64,000 nucleotides of DNA, taken from DASRQK01 sp964401685. GTDB lineage: Bacteria; Bacteroidota; Bacteroidia; Sphingobacteriales; Sphingobacteriaceae. This document shows positions 45,883 through 55,793 of this stretch, one piece after another. Each line of letters begins with the position of its first letter. The first letter of the stretch is position 1. The DNA lies in contig CAYNZH010000004.1 in NCBI GenBank assembly GCA_964401685.1, positions 1 through 64,000 on the forward strand, given 5' to 3'. The notes beneath the pieces are model-generated. The model had not been told where the DNA came from, searched no databases, and saw only the letters and a list, made by a program, of their open reading frames with translations. The position numbers were made by a program, and so were the translations under genes.

Positions 45883-46269
45883 ATGGAAATCAGAGGAAAA
45901 GTACATGAGATTGGAGAAGTCCAACAGGTGACCGATACGTTTAAGAAGAGAGACTTGGTAGTTCAATATGCTGAGAACCCCCAGTTTGTGGAATACATCA
46001 AATTTGAGGCGACTCAGGACAGAACGAGTATTTTTGATTCCCTGGCGGTTGGGGACGAGGTCGAGGTTTCCTTCAATCTTCGGGGGCGTCCCTGGACAAA
46101 TAAAGAAGGCATCACAACCTACTTTAACTCTTTAGTTGCGTGGAGAGTAAACAAAATTGCTGGGAATGCCGCTGGCTCAGCCGGTGCAGACGCCGGGTCG
46201 GGTTTTCAGGCTCCTCCTCCAGTAGATATTTCTTCGGATGACGGCAAGGACGATGACCTTCCGTTTTAA
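45883..46269 (+). CDS. DUF3127 OB-fold-like protein with an SSB-type C-terminal tip
   Basis: A 128-residue protein. The first 92 or so residues are a compact beta-rich domain: GKVHEIGEVQQVTDTFKKRDLVVQY, YIKFEATQDRTSIFDSLAVGDEVEVSFNLRGRPW and TTYFNSLVAWRV. This is the DUF3127 domain, and the order of strands is compatible with an OB fold. A Gly/Ala/Ser/Pro linker of about 25 residues follows, then the acidic end SSDDGKDDDLPF. That layout (OB-like core, disordered linker, DDDxPF tip) is that of bacterial SSB. Function is unknown; ssDNA or RNA binding is inference. Two terminators follow. Confidence 0.85.
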   Translation: MEIRGKVHEIGEVQQVTDTFKKRDLVVQYAENPQFVEYIKFEATQDRTSIFDSLAVGDEVEVSFNLRGRPWTNKEGITTYFNSLVAWRVNKIAGNAAGSAGADAGSGFQAPPPVDISSDDGKDDDLPF

Positions 46270-46284
46270 TATACGGTAAATGCG

Positions 46285-46320
46285 TGAGGCTGGCATTTAA
46301 AAATAGCCTCAACATGTTTT
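46285..46320 (+). terminator. Terminator after DUF3127 (first hairpin)
   Basis: TGAGGCT (46285-46291) pairs with AGCCTCA (46305-46311), a 7-bp stem with a 13-base loop, then ACATGTTTT. Confidence 0.5.
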
Positions 46321-46346
46321 GTGCTAAGAATGAGAATTAAAAATTA

Positions 46347-46380
46347 GAGGCCCTTCAGATTCTGGAGGGCCTCTTCATTT
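46347..46380. terminator. Bidirectional terminator between DUF3127 and the carB operon
   Basis: GAGGCCCT (46347-46354) pairs with AGGGCCTC (46366-46373), extended by a G-T and a C-G pair; a T-rich tail follows on both strands (TTCATTTT on plus; TAATTTTTAATTCT on minus). It can end both convergent transcripts. Confidence 0.72.
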
Positions 46381-46384
46381 TGTG

Positions 46385-46888
46385 TTATTCCCAACGCTTT
46401 TTCGGTACGCAGGTTATGTCTTGCACTTTTCTGAGCAAAATAGGGCGGGGATCGTATCGATTTTCAAGCACAAGTGAGTCTTCAGAATAGCTTACAATCT
46501 TGTATCTAGGCAGGAATTGCCCTGAGCGGTGGCATCCGCCGACTTTTTGCTTCCAATTTTCTTTGGTGTACAGCCCGTCGACGAGCAAGCTATCGCCACG
46601 AACAACATAGACGCCTTTTGCGTATTCTTCCCATTGGCCGTCACCGTAGCATTCATCCAGGGTGTTTTTGGCCTGGGAGTGGGTGTTCATCGTTGCATAA
46701 ATCGAATCACAGGTGATTTTGAGTTCGTGCATTGTAAACTGTAGCAGGTCGTCCTGGAAGGGCACACTGTCCTGGACCCAAACGCCCTGGAGGTATTCAG
46801 CTCCAGGATGCTGGTATTCCGAGTTTCGCTCACAACCGACTAGGAGCAGCGCCAAAAAAATCGTTGGAATCAGAAGCAGGGAGCGCAT
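46385..46888 (-). CDS. Uncharacterised lipoprotein downstream of fumC
   Basis: A 167-residue protein with a lipoprotein signal ending LLVGC (Cys19). The mature part looks like a small beta-rich, lipocalin-like fold (LQGVWVQDSVPF, YKIVSYSEDSLVLENRY) with four Cys (CDS, DECYGDG, GGCHRSG, TCVPKK) that may form two disulfides. I do not recognise a named family. It starts at the base next to the fumC stop and so probably shares the carB-fumC transcript. Confidence 0.75.
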   Translation of the reverse strand: MRSLLLIPTIFLALLLVGCERNSEYQHPGAEYLQGVWVQDSVPFQDDLLQFTMHELKITCDSIYATMNTHSQAKNTLDECYGDGQWEEYAKGVYVVRGDSLLVDGLYTKENWKQKVGGCHRSGQFLPRYKIVSYSEDSLVLENRYDPRPILLRKVQDITCVPKKRWE

Positions 46889-48286
46889 TTATTTGAGCCC
46901 TCCGATCATGTCTTCAGGTTTTACCCAGGCGTCGAACTGCTCACTGCTAAGTAAACCCAGTTCAATCGCCGCTTCCCGCAGCGAGGTGTTCTCCTTGTGG
47001 GCTTTTTTTGCGATTTTTGCGGCGTTTTCGTAGCCTATGTGCGGGTTTAGTGCTGTGACCAACATCAACGAGTTTTCAAGGTGCTTTTTGATGCCGTCCT
47101 TGTTAGGCTCTATGCCTACTGCGCAGTGATCATTGAAAGAAACGCAAGCATCTCCAATCAATCTGGCCGATGACAAGAAATTGGCCGCCATCACAGGTTT
47201 GTATACGTTCAGCTCATAATGGCCGTTCGCGCCGCCAAAGGAAATGGCCACGTCATTGCCCATCACCTGTGCCGCCACCATCGTCAAGGCCTCACTTTGC
47301 GTTGGGTTGACCTTACCTGGCATAATGGAAGAACCTGGCTCATTTTCGGGAATGTTGATCTCTCCAATACCCGAGCGAGGGCCTGAAGCAAGCATGCGTA
47401 TATCGTTTGCAATTTTGTGCAGTGCCACAGCGAGTTGCTTTAAGGCTCCATGGGATTCCACCAAAGCGTCATGGGCAGCAAGTGCTTCAAATTTGTTCGC
47501 AGCACTAACAAAGGGCAATCCGGTAAAGCGGGCAATATGACCTGCGACGTTTTCTGCATAGCCTGGAGGCGTATTGATCCCTGTTCCGACTGCGGTCCCG
47601 CCCAACGCAAGCTCGGAAAGGTGAGCCATTGTGTTGCGCAGAGCCTTCAGACCGAAGTCCAGCTGAGCGACATAGCCAGAGAATTCCTGCCCCAAAGTCA
47701 GTGGGGTGGCGTCCATGAGGTGTGTACGCCCGATCTTGACCACATCGGCAAACGCTTTGGATTTTGCATCCAAGGTATCCCTTAGTTTTTCGACTCCAGG
47801 AATGGTGGTTTCGACCAGCATTTTATAAGCGGCAATATGCATCGCCGTCGGATAGGTATCATTGGAAGATTGCGATTTGTTGACATCATCATTGGGGTGA
47901 ATGAAGGGTTTGCCCTCACCCAATTTCTGACCCTGCAAAACATGGGCCCGATTGGAAATCACCTCGTTGACGTTCATATTTGACTGCGTGCCAGAGCCAG
48001 TCTGCCAGATCACCAACGGAAATTGATCGTCAAGTTGCCCGGCTAGGATTTCCTCGCAGACCTGCGCAATCAGATCGCGTTTTTCCTCGGGCAGGATGCC
48101 GGCCTCAGCGTTGGTGAAGGCCGCCGCCTTTTTTAGGTAAGCGAAGGCCTGTACAATCTCCCGGGGCATGGATCCGGCAGGGCCGATCTTGAAATTGTTG
48201 CGGGAACGCTCCGTTTGAGGCCCCCAGTATTTGTCTGCAGGGACTTCAACCTGTCCCATGGTATCATGTTCAACTCTAAATTTCAT
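46889..48286 (-). CDS. fumC: Class II fumarate hydratase
   Basis: A 465-residue enzyme of the TCA cycle interconverting fumarate and malate, iron-independent. [60 protein letters not shown] and the superfamily signature [17 protein letters not shown] (about 318-335) are all present. Its start is 17 bp after the carB stop on the same strand, and the lipoprotein gene abuts its end. Confidence 0.96.
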   Translation of the reverse strand: MKFRVEHDTMGQVEVPADKYWGPQTERSRNNFKIGPAGSMPREIVQAFAYLKKAAAFTNAEAGILPEEKRDLIAQVCEEILAGQLDDQFPLVIWQTGSGTQSNMNVNEVISNRAHVLQGQKLGEGKPFIHPNDDVNKSQSSNDTYPTAMHIAAYKMLVETTIPGVEKLRDTLDAKSKAFADVVKIGRTHLMDATPLTLGQEFSGYVAQLDFGLKALRNTMAHLSELALGGTAVGTGINTPPGYAENVAGHIARFTGLPFVSAANKFEALAAHDALVESHGALKQLAVALHKIANDIRMLASGPRSGIGEINIPENEPGSSIMPGKVNPTQSEALTMVAAQVMGNDVAISFGGANGHYELNVYKPVMAANFLSSARLIGDACVSFNDHCAVGIEPNKDGIKKHLENSLMLVTALNPHIGYENAAKIAKKAHKENTSLREAAIELGLLSSEQFDAWVKPEDMIGGLK

Positions 48287-48303
48287 GCTTTTCGATTTTA
48301 AAA

Positions 48304-51123
48304 TTACTTACTCAAAAACATTGATTTCTTCGCATAAAGCTCTCTGAATACCGGATCGTTCAAATCCTTGATAAAGCGGATTGACTCGCCGGTTGACTTC
48401 ATTTCAGGGCCCAATTGCTTGTCCACCTCAGGAAATTTATCGAAGGAGAACACAGGCTCCTTAATTGCGTATCCCTCAAGTTTTCGCTCAATCTTGAAGT
48501 CAGTTAACTTGTGGGTGCCCAACATCACTTTGGTCGCGATATTGACGTACGGGACATCGTAAGCTTTGGCTATGAACGGAACCGTCCTCGAGGCTCGAGG
48601 ATTGGCTTCGATGACGTAGACCTTCTCGTCCTTGATGGCAAATTGAATATTGATCAGCCCTTTAACATCCAGTGCTTTTGCTAGTTTGATGGAGTATTCC
48701 TCCATTTGCTTTTGCACATTTTCAGAAAGGCTGTAGGGCGGCAGGACAGCATTTGAGTCGCCTGAATGAATGCCCGCGGGCTCGATATGCTCCATCATCC
48801 CGATGATGTGAACGTTTTCTCCATCGCAGATTGAATCAGATTCGGCCTCTTCAGCGCGATCCAAAAAGTGGTCTATCAGGACTCGGTTTCCAGGCAGATT
48901 GCGCAGTAGGTTCACAACGGCCCTTTCCAGGTCCTCGTCGTTAATTACAATGCTCATGCCTTGTCCACCAAGGACATAACTCGGACGAACCAACACGGGG
49001 TAGCCCACCTCATTTGCTACTTTCAGCGCTTCTTCTGCATTTTCGGCAACTCCGTATTTTGGATAGGGAATGTCTAGCTCTTTCAGCAGATCTGAAAATC
49101 GCCCGCGGTCTTCGGCCAAGTCCATATTTCCGAAAGATGTTCCTATGATTTTGATGCCAGCATTTTCTAGTTTTTCGGCCATCTTCAAGGCAGTCTGACC
49201 GCCGAGTTGAACGATAACGCCTTCTGGCTTTTCCAGTTCGATGATTTCCCGTACATGCTCCCAGAAAACAGGTTCAAAGTACAGTTTGTCAGCCATATTA
49301 AAGTCTGTAGAAACTGTTTCGGGGTTGCAGTTAATCATGATTGCTTCATAGCCGGCTTCTTTCGCCGCCAAGAGGCCGTGTACACACGAATAGTCAAATT
49401 CTATCCCCTGCCCTATGCGGTTGGGGCCAGATCCGAGCACTATGATTTTCTTTTTATCCGAAGCGATAGACTCGTTTTCTTCTTCGAAAGTCGAATAGAA
49501 GTAGGGCGTCGCTGCTGGAAACTCTGCTGCACAAGTGTCAACCATTTTATAAACACGGCGGATGCCCAGTTCCTTGCGACGGTTATAAACGTCGTCTTCA
49601 GTAACATTTCCTCCCAATAGCCAGGCGATCTGTCCGTCAGAGTAGCCTTTTTGCTTTAGGTTCATGAAGAAATCCTTGGAAATGTTGTTGAGTTGGAATC
49701 TTTTCAGCTCCGCTTCCATGACAACCAGTTCCTGAATCTGCTGCAGGAACCATTTGTCGATCAAGGTTGCTTTGCGAATGGATTCCAGGGGAACACCCAT
49801 CTCGAAGGCATCTTTGATATGGAAAAGACGGTCATCGCTGGGGTTCTCCAGACTATGCATGATTTCGTCCAAATTTCTATTTTGACGACCGTCAGCCCCC
49901 AGGCCCAGGCGCCCGGTTTCTAGACTTTGACAAGCCTTTTGAAGGGCTTCAATAAACGTACGACCGATGGCCATCACTTCGCCTACAGCCTTCATTTGAA
50001 GCCCCAGGTAAGTATTTGCACCTTTGAATTTGTCAAAATTCCAGCGCGGAACCTTGACGATGACGTAGTCGAGAGTCGGTTCGAAATAGGCCGATGTGTG
50101 CTGCGTGATCTGGTTCTTGATTTCGTCCAGATTATATCCAATCGCTAGCTTGGAAGCAATTTTCGCGATAGGATAGCCGGTGGCTTTGGATGCGAGGGCC
50201 GAAGATCGGGAAACACGAGGGTTGATCTCAATGGCAATGATATCTTCGGTCGCAGGGTCGATCGAGAACTGAACGTTACATCCACCCGCGAAGTTACCGA
50301 TCGCGCGCATCATCTTGATCGCCTGGTTTCTCATCTCCTGGTAGCAGCGATCGCTGATGGTCATGCCCGGAGCGACAGTGATGGAGTCGCCCGTGTGTAT
50401 GCCCATCGGGTCAAAGTTCTCTATATTACAGATGATGATGACATTGTCGTTGCTGTCGCGGAGTAGTTCCAGCTCAAATTCCTTCCAACCTAGGACGGCC
50501 TGCTCGACAAGCACCTCGTGCGTAGGAGAGGCTTGAAGGCCCCGACTCAGTGCCGCTTCGAACTCATCTTTATGATGGACGAATCCTCCACCGGAGCCTC
50601 CCAGGGTATACGAAGGACGGATGACCAGGGGAAATCCTATTTCCTGGGCAGCTTCTTTGCCTTCCAGGAAAGAATTGGCAATTTTTGAGGTTGCGACACC
50701 GACACCTATGTCAACCATCAGTTGGCGAAATTTCTCCCGATTTTCGGTGATTTCTATGGCCGCTACATCGACTCCGATGACGCGTACCTTGTGTTTTTCC
50801 CAAATACCGCGATTTTCTGCCTCAATACAAAGGTTCAAGGCCGTCTGTCCACCCATGGTGGGCAACACAGCGTCGACAGGATTTTCTTGGAGAATTTGCT
50901 CCAGACTTTCGCAGGTCAGCGGCAAAAGATAGACATGGTCGGCAACAACCTTGTCAGTCATGATCGTAGCAGGGTTGGAGTTTATAATCGACACCTTGAT
51001 TCCCTCTTCCTTTAAAGAAAGAGCCGCTTGCGAGCCGGAATAGTCAAATTCACAAGCTTGACCGATTACAATAGGGCCGGAGCCAATAATTAGAACTGAT
51101 TTAATGGAAGGGTTTTTGGGCAT
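48304..51123 (-). CDS. carB: Carbamoyl-phosphate synthase large subunit, short form
   Basis: A 939-residue protein from ATG 51123 ([30 protein letters not shown]). Two ATP-grasp halves are complete: [20 protein letters not shown] at the front of the first, [19 protein letters not shown] at the front of the second. The protein ends after the second ATP-grasp domain (NKFP-like [21 protein letters not shown], then 26 more residues). The 130-residue MGS-like allosteric domain of E. coli CarB (1073 residues) is missing. It supplies carbamoyl phosphate for arginine and pyrimidines; carA is not in the window. Confidence 0.95.
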   Translation of the reverse strand: MPKNPSIKSVLIIGSGPIVIGQACEFDYSGSQAALSLKEEGIKVSIINSNPATIMTDKVVADHVYLLPLTCESLEQILQENPVDAVLPTMGGQTALNLCIEAENRGIWEKHKVRVIGVDVAAIEITENREKFRQLMVDIGVGVATSKIANSFLEGKEAAQEIGFPLVIRPSYTLGGSGGGFVHHKDEFEAALSRGLQASPTHEVLVEQAVLGWKEFELELLRDSNDNVIIICNIENFDPMGIHTGDSITVAPGMTISDRCYQEMRNQAIKMMRAIGNFAGGCNVQFSIDPATEDIIAIEINPRVSRSSALASKATGYPIAKIASKLAIGYNLDEIKNQITQHTSAYFEPTLDYVIVKVPRWNFDKFKGANTYLGLQMKAVGEVMAIGRTFIEALQKACQSLETGRLGLGADGRQNRNLDEIMHSLENPSDDRLFHIKDAFEMGVPLESIRKATLIDKWFLQQIQELVVMEAELKRFQLNNISKDFFMNLKQKGYSDGQIAWLLGGNVTEDDVYNRRKELGIRRVYKMVDTCAAEFPAATPYFYSTFEEENESIASDKKKIIVLGSGPNRIGQGIEFDYSCVHGLLAAKEAGYEAIMINCNPETVSTDFNMADKLYFEPVFWEHVREIIELEKPEGVIVQLGGQTALKMAEKLENAGIKIIGTSFGNMDLAEDRGRFSDLLKELDIPYPKYGVAENAEEALKVANEVGYPVLVRPSYVLGGQGMSIVINDEDLERAVVNLLRNLPGNRVLIDHFLDRAEEAESDSICDGENVHIIGMMEHIEPAGIHSGDSNAVLPPYSLSENVQKQMEEYSIKLAKALDVKGLINIQFAIKDEKVYVIEANPRASRTVPFIAKAYDVPYVNIATKVMLGTHKLTDFKIERKLEGYAIKEPVFSFDKFPEVDKQLGPEMKSTGESIRFIKDLNDPVFRELYAKKSMFLSK

Positions 51124-51202
51124 TTTTTTTAAAATATTTTTACGAATGAACAAGCCAAAAACAGCTAGGAAAGCCAAATTTTCCGACTGCTTTGTCGGAG
51201 TG

Positions 51203-51210
51203 CAAAGATA
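51203..51210 (-). promoter_or_regulatory. Possible -7 box for carB
   Basis: Reads TATCTTTG on the minus strand, about 80 bases before the carB start. A short hairpin (TCCGAC 51182-51187 with GTCGGA 51194-51199) lies in the resulting leader but has no T-run. Confidence 0.35.
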
Positions 51211-51298
51211 CGGGTTTAAAAGTTATTTTGCGTATTAATTTGCTGATTTTTTGGTATTCCCGGCAGATTTTATGGAAAAGAATAGACGCAATTAAATT

Positions 51299-51327
51299 TT
51301 TGGCATATTATTCGCAGCAGTATTTTG
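51299..51327 (+). promoter_or_regulatory. Possible promoter of the small barrel gene
   Basis: TTTG at 51299-51302, 18 bases, then TATTTTG at 51321-51327 (one base short of TAnnTTTG), 41 bases before the ATG. Confidence 0.35.
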
Positions 51328-51368
51328 ATTAACATAAAAACTACGTAGTCACATTTAAAATTTTTACT

Positions 51369-51857
51369 ATGAAAACTAAATTATCTTTATTGGCATTGTT
51401 AATGGCTTTTAGCGTGGCGGTGTCTGCACAGGATTACCGTAATTCCATTGGTGTAAGATTGGGATCAGGTTACTATGACTTTTTCTCAGCTTCATTTAAG
51501 ACTTTCGTTAGCCAGCCCGGTGCATTGGAATTCAACCTTGGTTTGGGCGGAAATGCAGCTTATACTGGAGTTTCCCTCACAGGGGCCTATCAGCACCACT
51601 TTCCTATAGCAGACATTCAAGGATTTAACTGGTATGTCGGTGGAGGTCTGATGCTTTCGAATACATTTTCCGATTGGGATGACAGAAGAGGCTTCAACGT
51701 AGGTATCTTCCCAACAGGTGGCGTAGACTATAAATTGAACAACGCACCCTTTGCCTTTTCAGCTGATATCCGGCCAACGGTACAGGTCGTCAGAGGCCAC
51801 CGTTACCACAGCGGGTTTTACCCACATGGGGGAATAACCGCACGTTATACGTTTTAA
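51369..51857 (+). CDS. Small outer-membrane beta-barrel protein
   Basis: A 162-residue protein with a signal peptide (about 1-20, ending VSAQ). The mature part alternates hydrophobic and polar residues in short strands (IGVRLGSGYYDFFSASFKTFV, ALEFNLGLGGN, FNWYVGGGLMLSN, FAFSADIRPTVQVV) and ends with Phe (ITARYTF), the outer-membrane insertion signal. About eight strands fit an OmpA/OmpX-sized barrel. No family name can be given. It has its own terminator. Confidence 0.78.
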   Translation: MKTKLSLLALLMAFSVAVSAQDYRNSIGVRLGSGYYDFFSASFKTFVSQPGALEFNLGLGGNAAYTGVSLTGAYQHHFPIADIQGFNWYVGGGLMLSNTFSDWDDRRGFNVGIFPTGGVDYKLNNAPFAFSADIRPTVQVVRGHRYHSGFYPHGGITARYTF

Positions 51858-51882
51858 TTCACTTATAGATATTTACCTAGAA

Positions 51883-51913
51883 AGCCGACAGCATGCCCGC
51901 TGTTGGCTTTTTT
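51883..51913 (+). terminator. Rho-independent terminator after the small barrel gene
   Basis: AGCCGACAGC (51883-51892) pairs with GCTGTTGGCT (51899-51908) with one G-T pair and a six-base loop, followed by six Ts (51908-51913). A strong terminator. Confidence 0.85.
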
Positions 51914-51923
51914 ACAGATATTA

Positions 51924-52460
51924 ATGAACGTTCGTTCGTATAAAAAAATCGCTATAGTTGGCCCTGAGTCGACAGGCAAATCCGCTCTGGCTGAGGAACT
52001 TGCTGTGCGGTTCGGCACGGTCTATGTTCCCGAATTCGCCCGTACTTATTGTGAGCACCTAGACCGTCAGTATACCCTGGAGGATGAAATGAACATGTTC
52101 TACGGGCAGCTCGCTTTGGAAAAATCTATGCTTCCCCTGGCCAAAAACGATGTCATCTTCTTTGACACCATGATTCTTACGATAAAGATTTGGTGCGACC
52201 GTCTTTTCGGCTTCACTCCCCCGGAAGTTTTGCAAGCTATCAACGATACGGACTTCGACCTATACCTTCTGATGGATATAGATCTCCCTTGGGAGGACGA
52301 CCCTTTGAGAGATTTTCCTGACGAAAGAAATCATTTCATGAACGTGTGGAAGAACGAGCTTCAAGCCCTCGGAGCCAGTTTTCATGTTATCAGCGGCTTA
52401 GGCGAGTCCCGTGTGAAAATGGCCGAAGCTGTGGTAAATAAATTGTTAGATTGCTCCTGA
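51924..52460 (+). CDS. NadR-like P-loop ATPase / nicotinamide riboside kinase-like
   Basis: A 178-residue protein from ATG 51924 (MNVRSYKKIAIVGPESTGKS); a TTG further up lies inside the terminator. GPESTGKSALAEELA is the P-loop. FGTVYVPEFARTYCE is typical of the AAA_28/NadR kinase group, and NDVIFFDTMILTIKIWCDRLFG the Walker B-like segment. NadR C-terminal kinases phosphorylate nicotinamide riboside in NAD salvage. The adenylyltransferase and repressor parts of NadR are absent. The start lies 11 bp behind the terminator's T-run, so transcription probably depends on read-through or an unseen promoter. Confidence 0.82.
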   Translation: MNVRSYKKIAIVGPESTGKSALAEELAVRFGTVYVPEFARTYCEHLDRQYTLEDEMNMFYGQLALEKSMLPLAKNDVIFFDTMILTIKIWCDRLFGFTPPEVLQAINDTDFDLYLLMDIDLPWEDDPLRDFPDERNHFMNVWKNELQALGASFHVISGLGESRVKMAEAVVNKLLDCS

Positions 52461-52514
52461 TTGTGCCATTTTTTGCAAATATTTTTAAAAACTCTTAAAA
52501 AACTGCAAAAAACA

Positions 52515-52546
52515 TTTGGACGTCCAGAAAAAAATTATTAGAATTG
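52515..52546 (+). promoter_or_regulatory. Promoter of the first SusC gene, with a palindrome
   Basis: TTTG (52515-52518), 20 bases, then TAGAATTG (52539-52546, one mismatch to TAnnTTTG). The palindrome TGGACGTCCA (52517-52526) overlaps the -33 element. The leader to the ATG would be about 70 bases. Confidence 0.45.
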
Positions 52547-52624
52547 CTTTTGCAAGCAGGAATTTCCGACGGGAAACTAGCGCGCAACTAATAAACGGAT
52601 TTATTTACCTAAATAATACCAATT

Positions 52625-55600
52625 ATGAGAATAACCTTACTGATTTTTTTCGTGGCGCTTTTTGGGTTTTCACCCATGGCCTTAGCGCAGCAAAATGTCA
52701 CCGGGCGTGTGACCTCGTCAGAAAACGGCGGTCCGCTTGCCAACGTGACTGTCGAAGTAAAAGGCACAAACCGGCAAACCCAGACCAACGCTTCAGGTAA
52801 CTATACGATAGCCGCCAATCAAGGTCAGACTATCGTTTTCAGATCTGTAGGATTTGAAACAATCGAAAGGGCAGTAGGGACTTCTACCACTATTAACGTA
52901 GTGTTGACGCCTGGAATTTCAAATATAGACGAGGTAGTCGTGACGGCTTTAGGTATTGAGAGGCAGGAGCGATCGCTTGGTTATACCACCCAGTCTGTAA
53001 GTGCTGAAGATCTTACAGCCAATAAACAACCCAATCTGGTCAACGCATTGCAGGGTAAAACGGCGGGTGTTCAAATCAGAAGTACGGGAGGGGCCCCGGG
53101 ACAAGGAGCCAAAATCCAAATTAGAGGGATCAACTCCATTGACCCGAATCGCGACAATTCGCCACTTTTTGTTATCGACGGAGTCGTCATGGATAATAGC
53201 ACCTCTACCCAAGGGAGCCAAGCATCGGGCCGGGGGATGAGTAATAGGTCCGTTGACGTCAATCCAGATGATATTGCGGATATTACTATATTGCGTGGTG
53301 GAGCTGCGACAGCATTGTATGGCCTGCGTGGAGCCAATGGTGTTGTTTCAATCACTACCAAATCAGGTCAGTCGGGCGACGTCAAAATCGATTACCAAGG
53401 TATATATGGCTGGGACAATGTCAACAAATTTCCCGAAGTGCAGGATGTCTATACCATGGGATGGTTAGGTGTTTATGATCCTCAGGATTTTTGGCCGTCA
53501 TTTGGACCCACTGTTGCGGAAGCAAGAGCCATAGACCCTACTCACCCGGAGACGCTGCCGAATCACTTCAGGGATGCCTATAACACGGGCAACCAGATGA
53601 GAAATTCCTTGTCTGTATCTGGGGGTTCCGAAAAGCTGACGTTCAGGTCGTCTCTATCCCATGCGTACCAGGAAGGAGTCATGCCGTTTACAGACTTCAG
53701 CAATATCCAGGCCCGCTTAAATACGGACATCCGGCCTAGCGACAAATTCAGGATATCTACCAACCTCAGTGTCAACAATAGTGGCGGTGATCGCGGTAAT
53801 CCTATTCGATATAATGAGCAGCTTACCTATTGGGCCCCCAGGTGGGATATTCGGGATTATAAAAAAGAAGACGGGACGATCAATATGCCGTACTCCGGTT
53901 TGTCCAGTAACCCGATTTATATCGCCGAAACCAACCGTTTCCGGGACGATGTTCTACGCTTCATCGGAAGCACAAACATGAGCTATCAGCCTTTTGACTG
54001 GTTAGGCTTTTCATATACCTTTGGGGTAGACACCTATCGCGACAATAGACGTCGCTGGGCTCCTGGGTTCCAAGGGCTGGAAGGCGAAGAGTTGGTCTCT
54101 GACAACGGTGGCACCGGAGCAGGTGGCTTAGGTTTTCTGTATGTTTACGAAAACAAATACCGCACGTTCAACAGTACTTTTATGGTTACGCTTTCGCATC
54201 AGTTCTCTGAAAACTTTAGCGGAACATTGCGTTTAGCCAACGATTTATATGATCGTAATATCTATAGGTCGGCAATGGAAGGTTGGGAATTTACCATTTG
54301 GAACTGGTTTAATTTTGCGAATGCTAATAATTTAGCTGCAGGAACCTACGAATTGGATTACCGTTTGATGGGTAATTTCTTCGATGCAACGTTGAATTAT
54401 AAGGATTACTTGTATCTGAACTTGACGGGCAGGAACGATATTACTTCATCATTACTCGCACCAAACAATTCATTCTTCTATCCATCGGCCAACTTGAGTT
54501 ACGTGTTTTCAGACCACTGGACCATGCCTAGCTTTTTTAACTACGGTAAATTGAGGTTGTCTTATGCGCAGGTGGGTAAAGATGCCAATGCGTATGCAAC
54601 CAGTCTGGGCTTTGCAAATTATAGCGGTTTTCCTACAGGGTATACGGGTTTTACCAGATCTGCACTTTTGGGAAATCCAGCGCTTAGACCCGAATTTACT
54701 GATACTTACGAAGCGGGTGTAGAGCTGAATTTCTTTGATAGAAGATTACGCTTTGATGGTAACTACTATCATTCCATCTCAAAAGACCAGATTTTCTCTG
54801 CCCCCATATCGACTACGACCGGGTTCAGTACGGCCTCAACCAATGTTGGAAGCATGGAAAATAAAGGTATTGAAATCACCTTGGGCGGTACACCCGTCCG
54901 GAAGGATAATTTCCGCTGGGATACCGAGTTCAACTTTTCTGCAAACCGCAACAAGGTGCTTTCGATTACCGGCGACGGAAGCGATTTTATAAATGTGTAT
55001 TCAGAATCTGGCTACCTAAGTTCGACGGTGAGCATGCGGATCATCCCAGGTGAGTCTTACGGAATGCTTTATGGCAGGTCTTATGTACGTTACTATACAC
55101 CGGAGGAGAAAGCTGCAGGGCTGGATCAATCCCTGAAGATAGACCAAAGCCGCCCAATTGTAATCGATGCCAATGGATTTCCTTTATTGCAACCTGCGGC
55201 CAATGTCAAGCAGCTCGGGTCGGTACTTCCGGACTGGATAGGCGGGTGGTTCAATACCTTTACCTACCGGGATCTGAGCATGTCAGTTTTATTTGACGGT
55301 CAGTTTGGACACTATGCCTATAACCAATTGGACAACTTCTTCTCCTCTTTTGGTACAGCAACATATACGCTGAATCGAAATGATCATGTCGTTTTTGAAG
55401 GCGTATTGGCCGATGGATCGCCAAATACCCAAGAAGTGTGGCTAGGTCAGGGGGAAGACCCTAAAACAGGCAGAAATTATGGAAATGGTTATTACAGAGA
55501 CAACCATAGAGGAAACTCTGAGTTTTTTGTCCAGGATGCTTCCTGGTTGAAATTGAGATCTGTAACTCTGAACTATAATTTACCAAGCAGTTGGATGTCA

Positions 55601-55783
55601 AATCGCTTTATAAAAAATGCGACTGTCGGACTGACGGGAAACAACCTGTATGTTTGGACCAAATTCAATGGATATGACCCGGAAAACTCAACGACAAATA
55701 GCGGCTCAAACATTGAAGGATTTGCTGGGTTTACTTATCCACAAGTAAGGAGCATACTATTCACCCTGAATGTTGGATTCTAA
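52625..55783 (+). CDS. SusC/RagA family TonB-linked outer membrane importer (SusC1)
   Basis: A 1052-residue protein: signal peptide (about 1-22, ending LAQ), a carboxypeptidase-regulatory-like domain (VTGRVTSSENGGPLANVTVEV, about 24-100), the SusC signature IDEVVVTALGIERQERSLGY, a plug domain (LQGKTAGVQIRSTGG, IQIRGINSI, PLFVIDGVVMD, GAATALYGLRGANGVVSITTK), then a 22-strand-type barrel ending LFTLNVGF. With its SusD lid it imports oligomers across the outer membrane using TonB energy. SusD1 starts 10 bp downstream. No anti-sigma or sigma gene accompanies it. Confidence 0.95.
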   Translation: MRITLLIFFVALFGFSPMALAQQNVTGRVTSSENGGPLANVTVEVKGTNRQTQTNASGNYTIAANQGQTIVFRSVGFETIERAVGTSTTINVVLTPGISNIDEVVVTALGIERQERSLGYTTQSVSAEDLTANKQPNLVNALQGKTAGVQIRSTGGAPGQGAKIQIRGINSIDPNRDNSPLFVIDGVVMDNSTSTQGSQASGRGMSNRSVDVNPDDIADITILRGGAATALYGLRGANGVVSITTKSGQSGDVKIDYQGIYGWDNVNKFPEVQDVYTMGWLGVYDPQDFWPSFGPTVAEARAIDPTHPETLPNHFRDAYNTGNQMRNSLSVSGGSEKLTFRSSLSHAYQEGVMPFTDFSNIQARLNTDIRPSDKFRISTNLSVNNSGGDRGNPIRYNEQLTYWAPRWDIRDYKKEDGTINMPYSGLSSNPIYIAETNRFRDDVLRFIGSTNMSYQPFDWLGFSYTFGVDTYRDNRRRWAPGFQGLEGEELVSDNGGTGAGGLGFLYVYENKYRTFNSTFMVTLSHQFSENFSGTLRLANDLYDRNIYRSAMEGWEFTIWNWFNFANANNLAAGTYELDYRLMGNFFDATLNYKDYLYLNLTGRNDITSSLLAPNNSFFYPSANLSYVFSDHWTMPSFFNYGKLRLSYAQVGKDANAYATSLGFANYSGFPTGYTGFTRSALLGNPALRPEFTDTYEAGVELNFFDRRLRFDGNYYHSISKDQIFSAPISTTTGFSTASTNVGSMENKGIEITLGGTPVRKDNFRWDTEFNFSANRNKVLSITGDGSDFINVYSESGYLSSTVSMRIIPGESYGMLYGRSYVRYYTPEEKAAGLDQSLKIDQSRPIVIDANGFPLLQPAANVKQLGSVLPDWIGGWFNTFTYRDLSMSVLFDGQFGHYAYNQLDNFFSSFGTATYTLNRNDHVVFEGVLADGSPNTQEVWLGQGEDPKTGRNYGNGYYRDNHRGNSEFFVQDASWLKLRSVTLNYNLPSSWMSNRFIKNATVGLTGNNLYVWTKFNGYDPENSTTNSGSNIEGFAGFTYPQVRSILFTLNVGF

Positions 55784-55793
55784 AATTACAATC

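Noticed and set aside
51340..51349. 10-bp palindrome ACTACGTAGT before the small barrel gene
   Set aside because: Palindromes of this size are expected dozens of times in 64 kb; it is single and has no second copy nearby.
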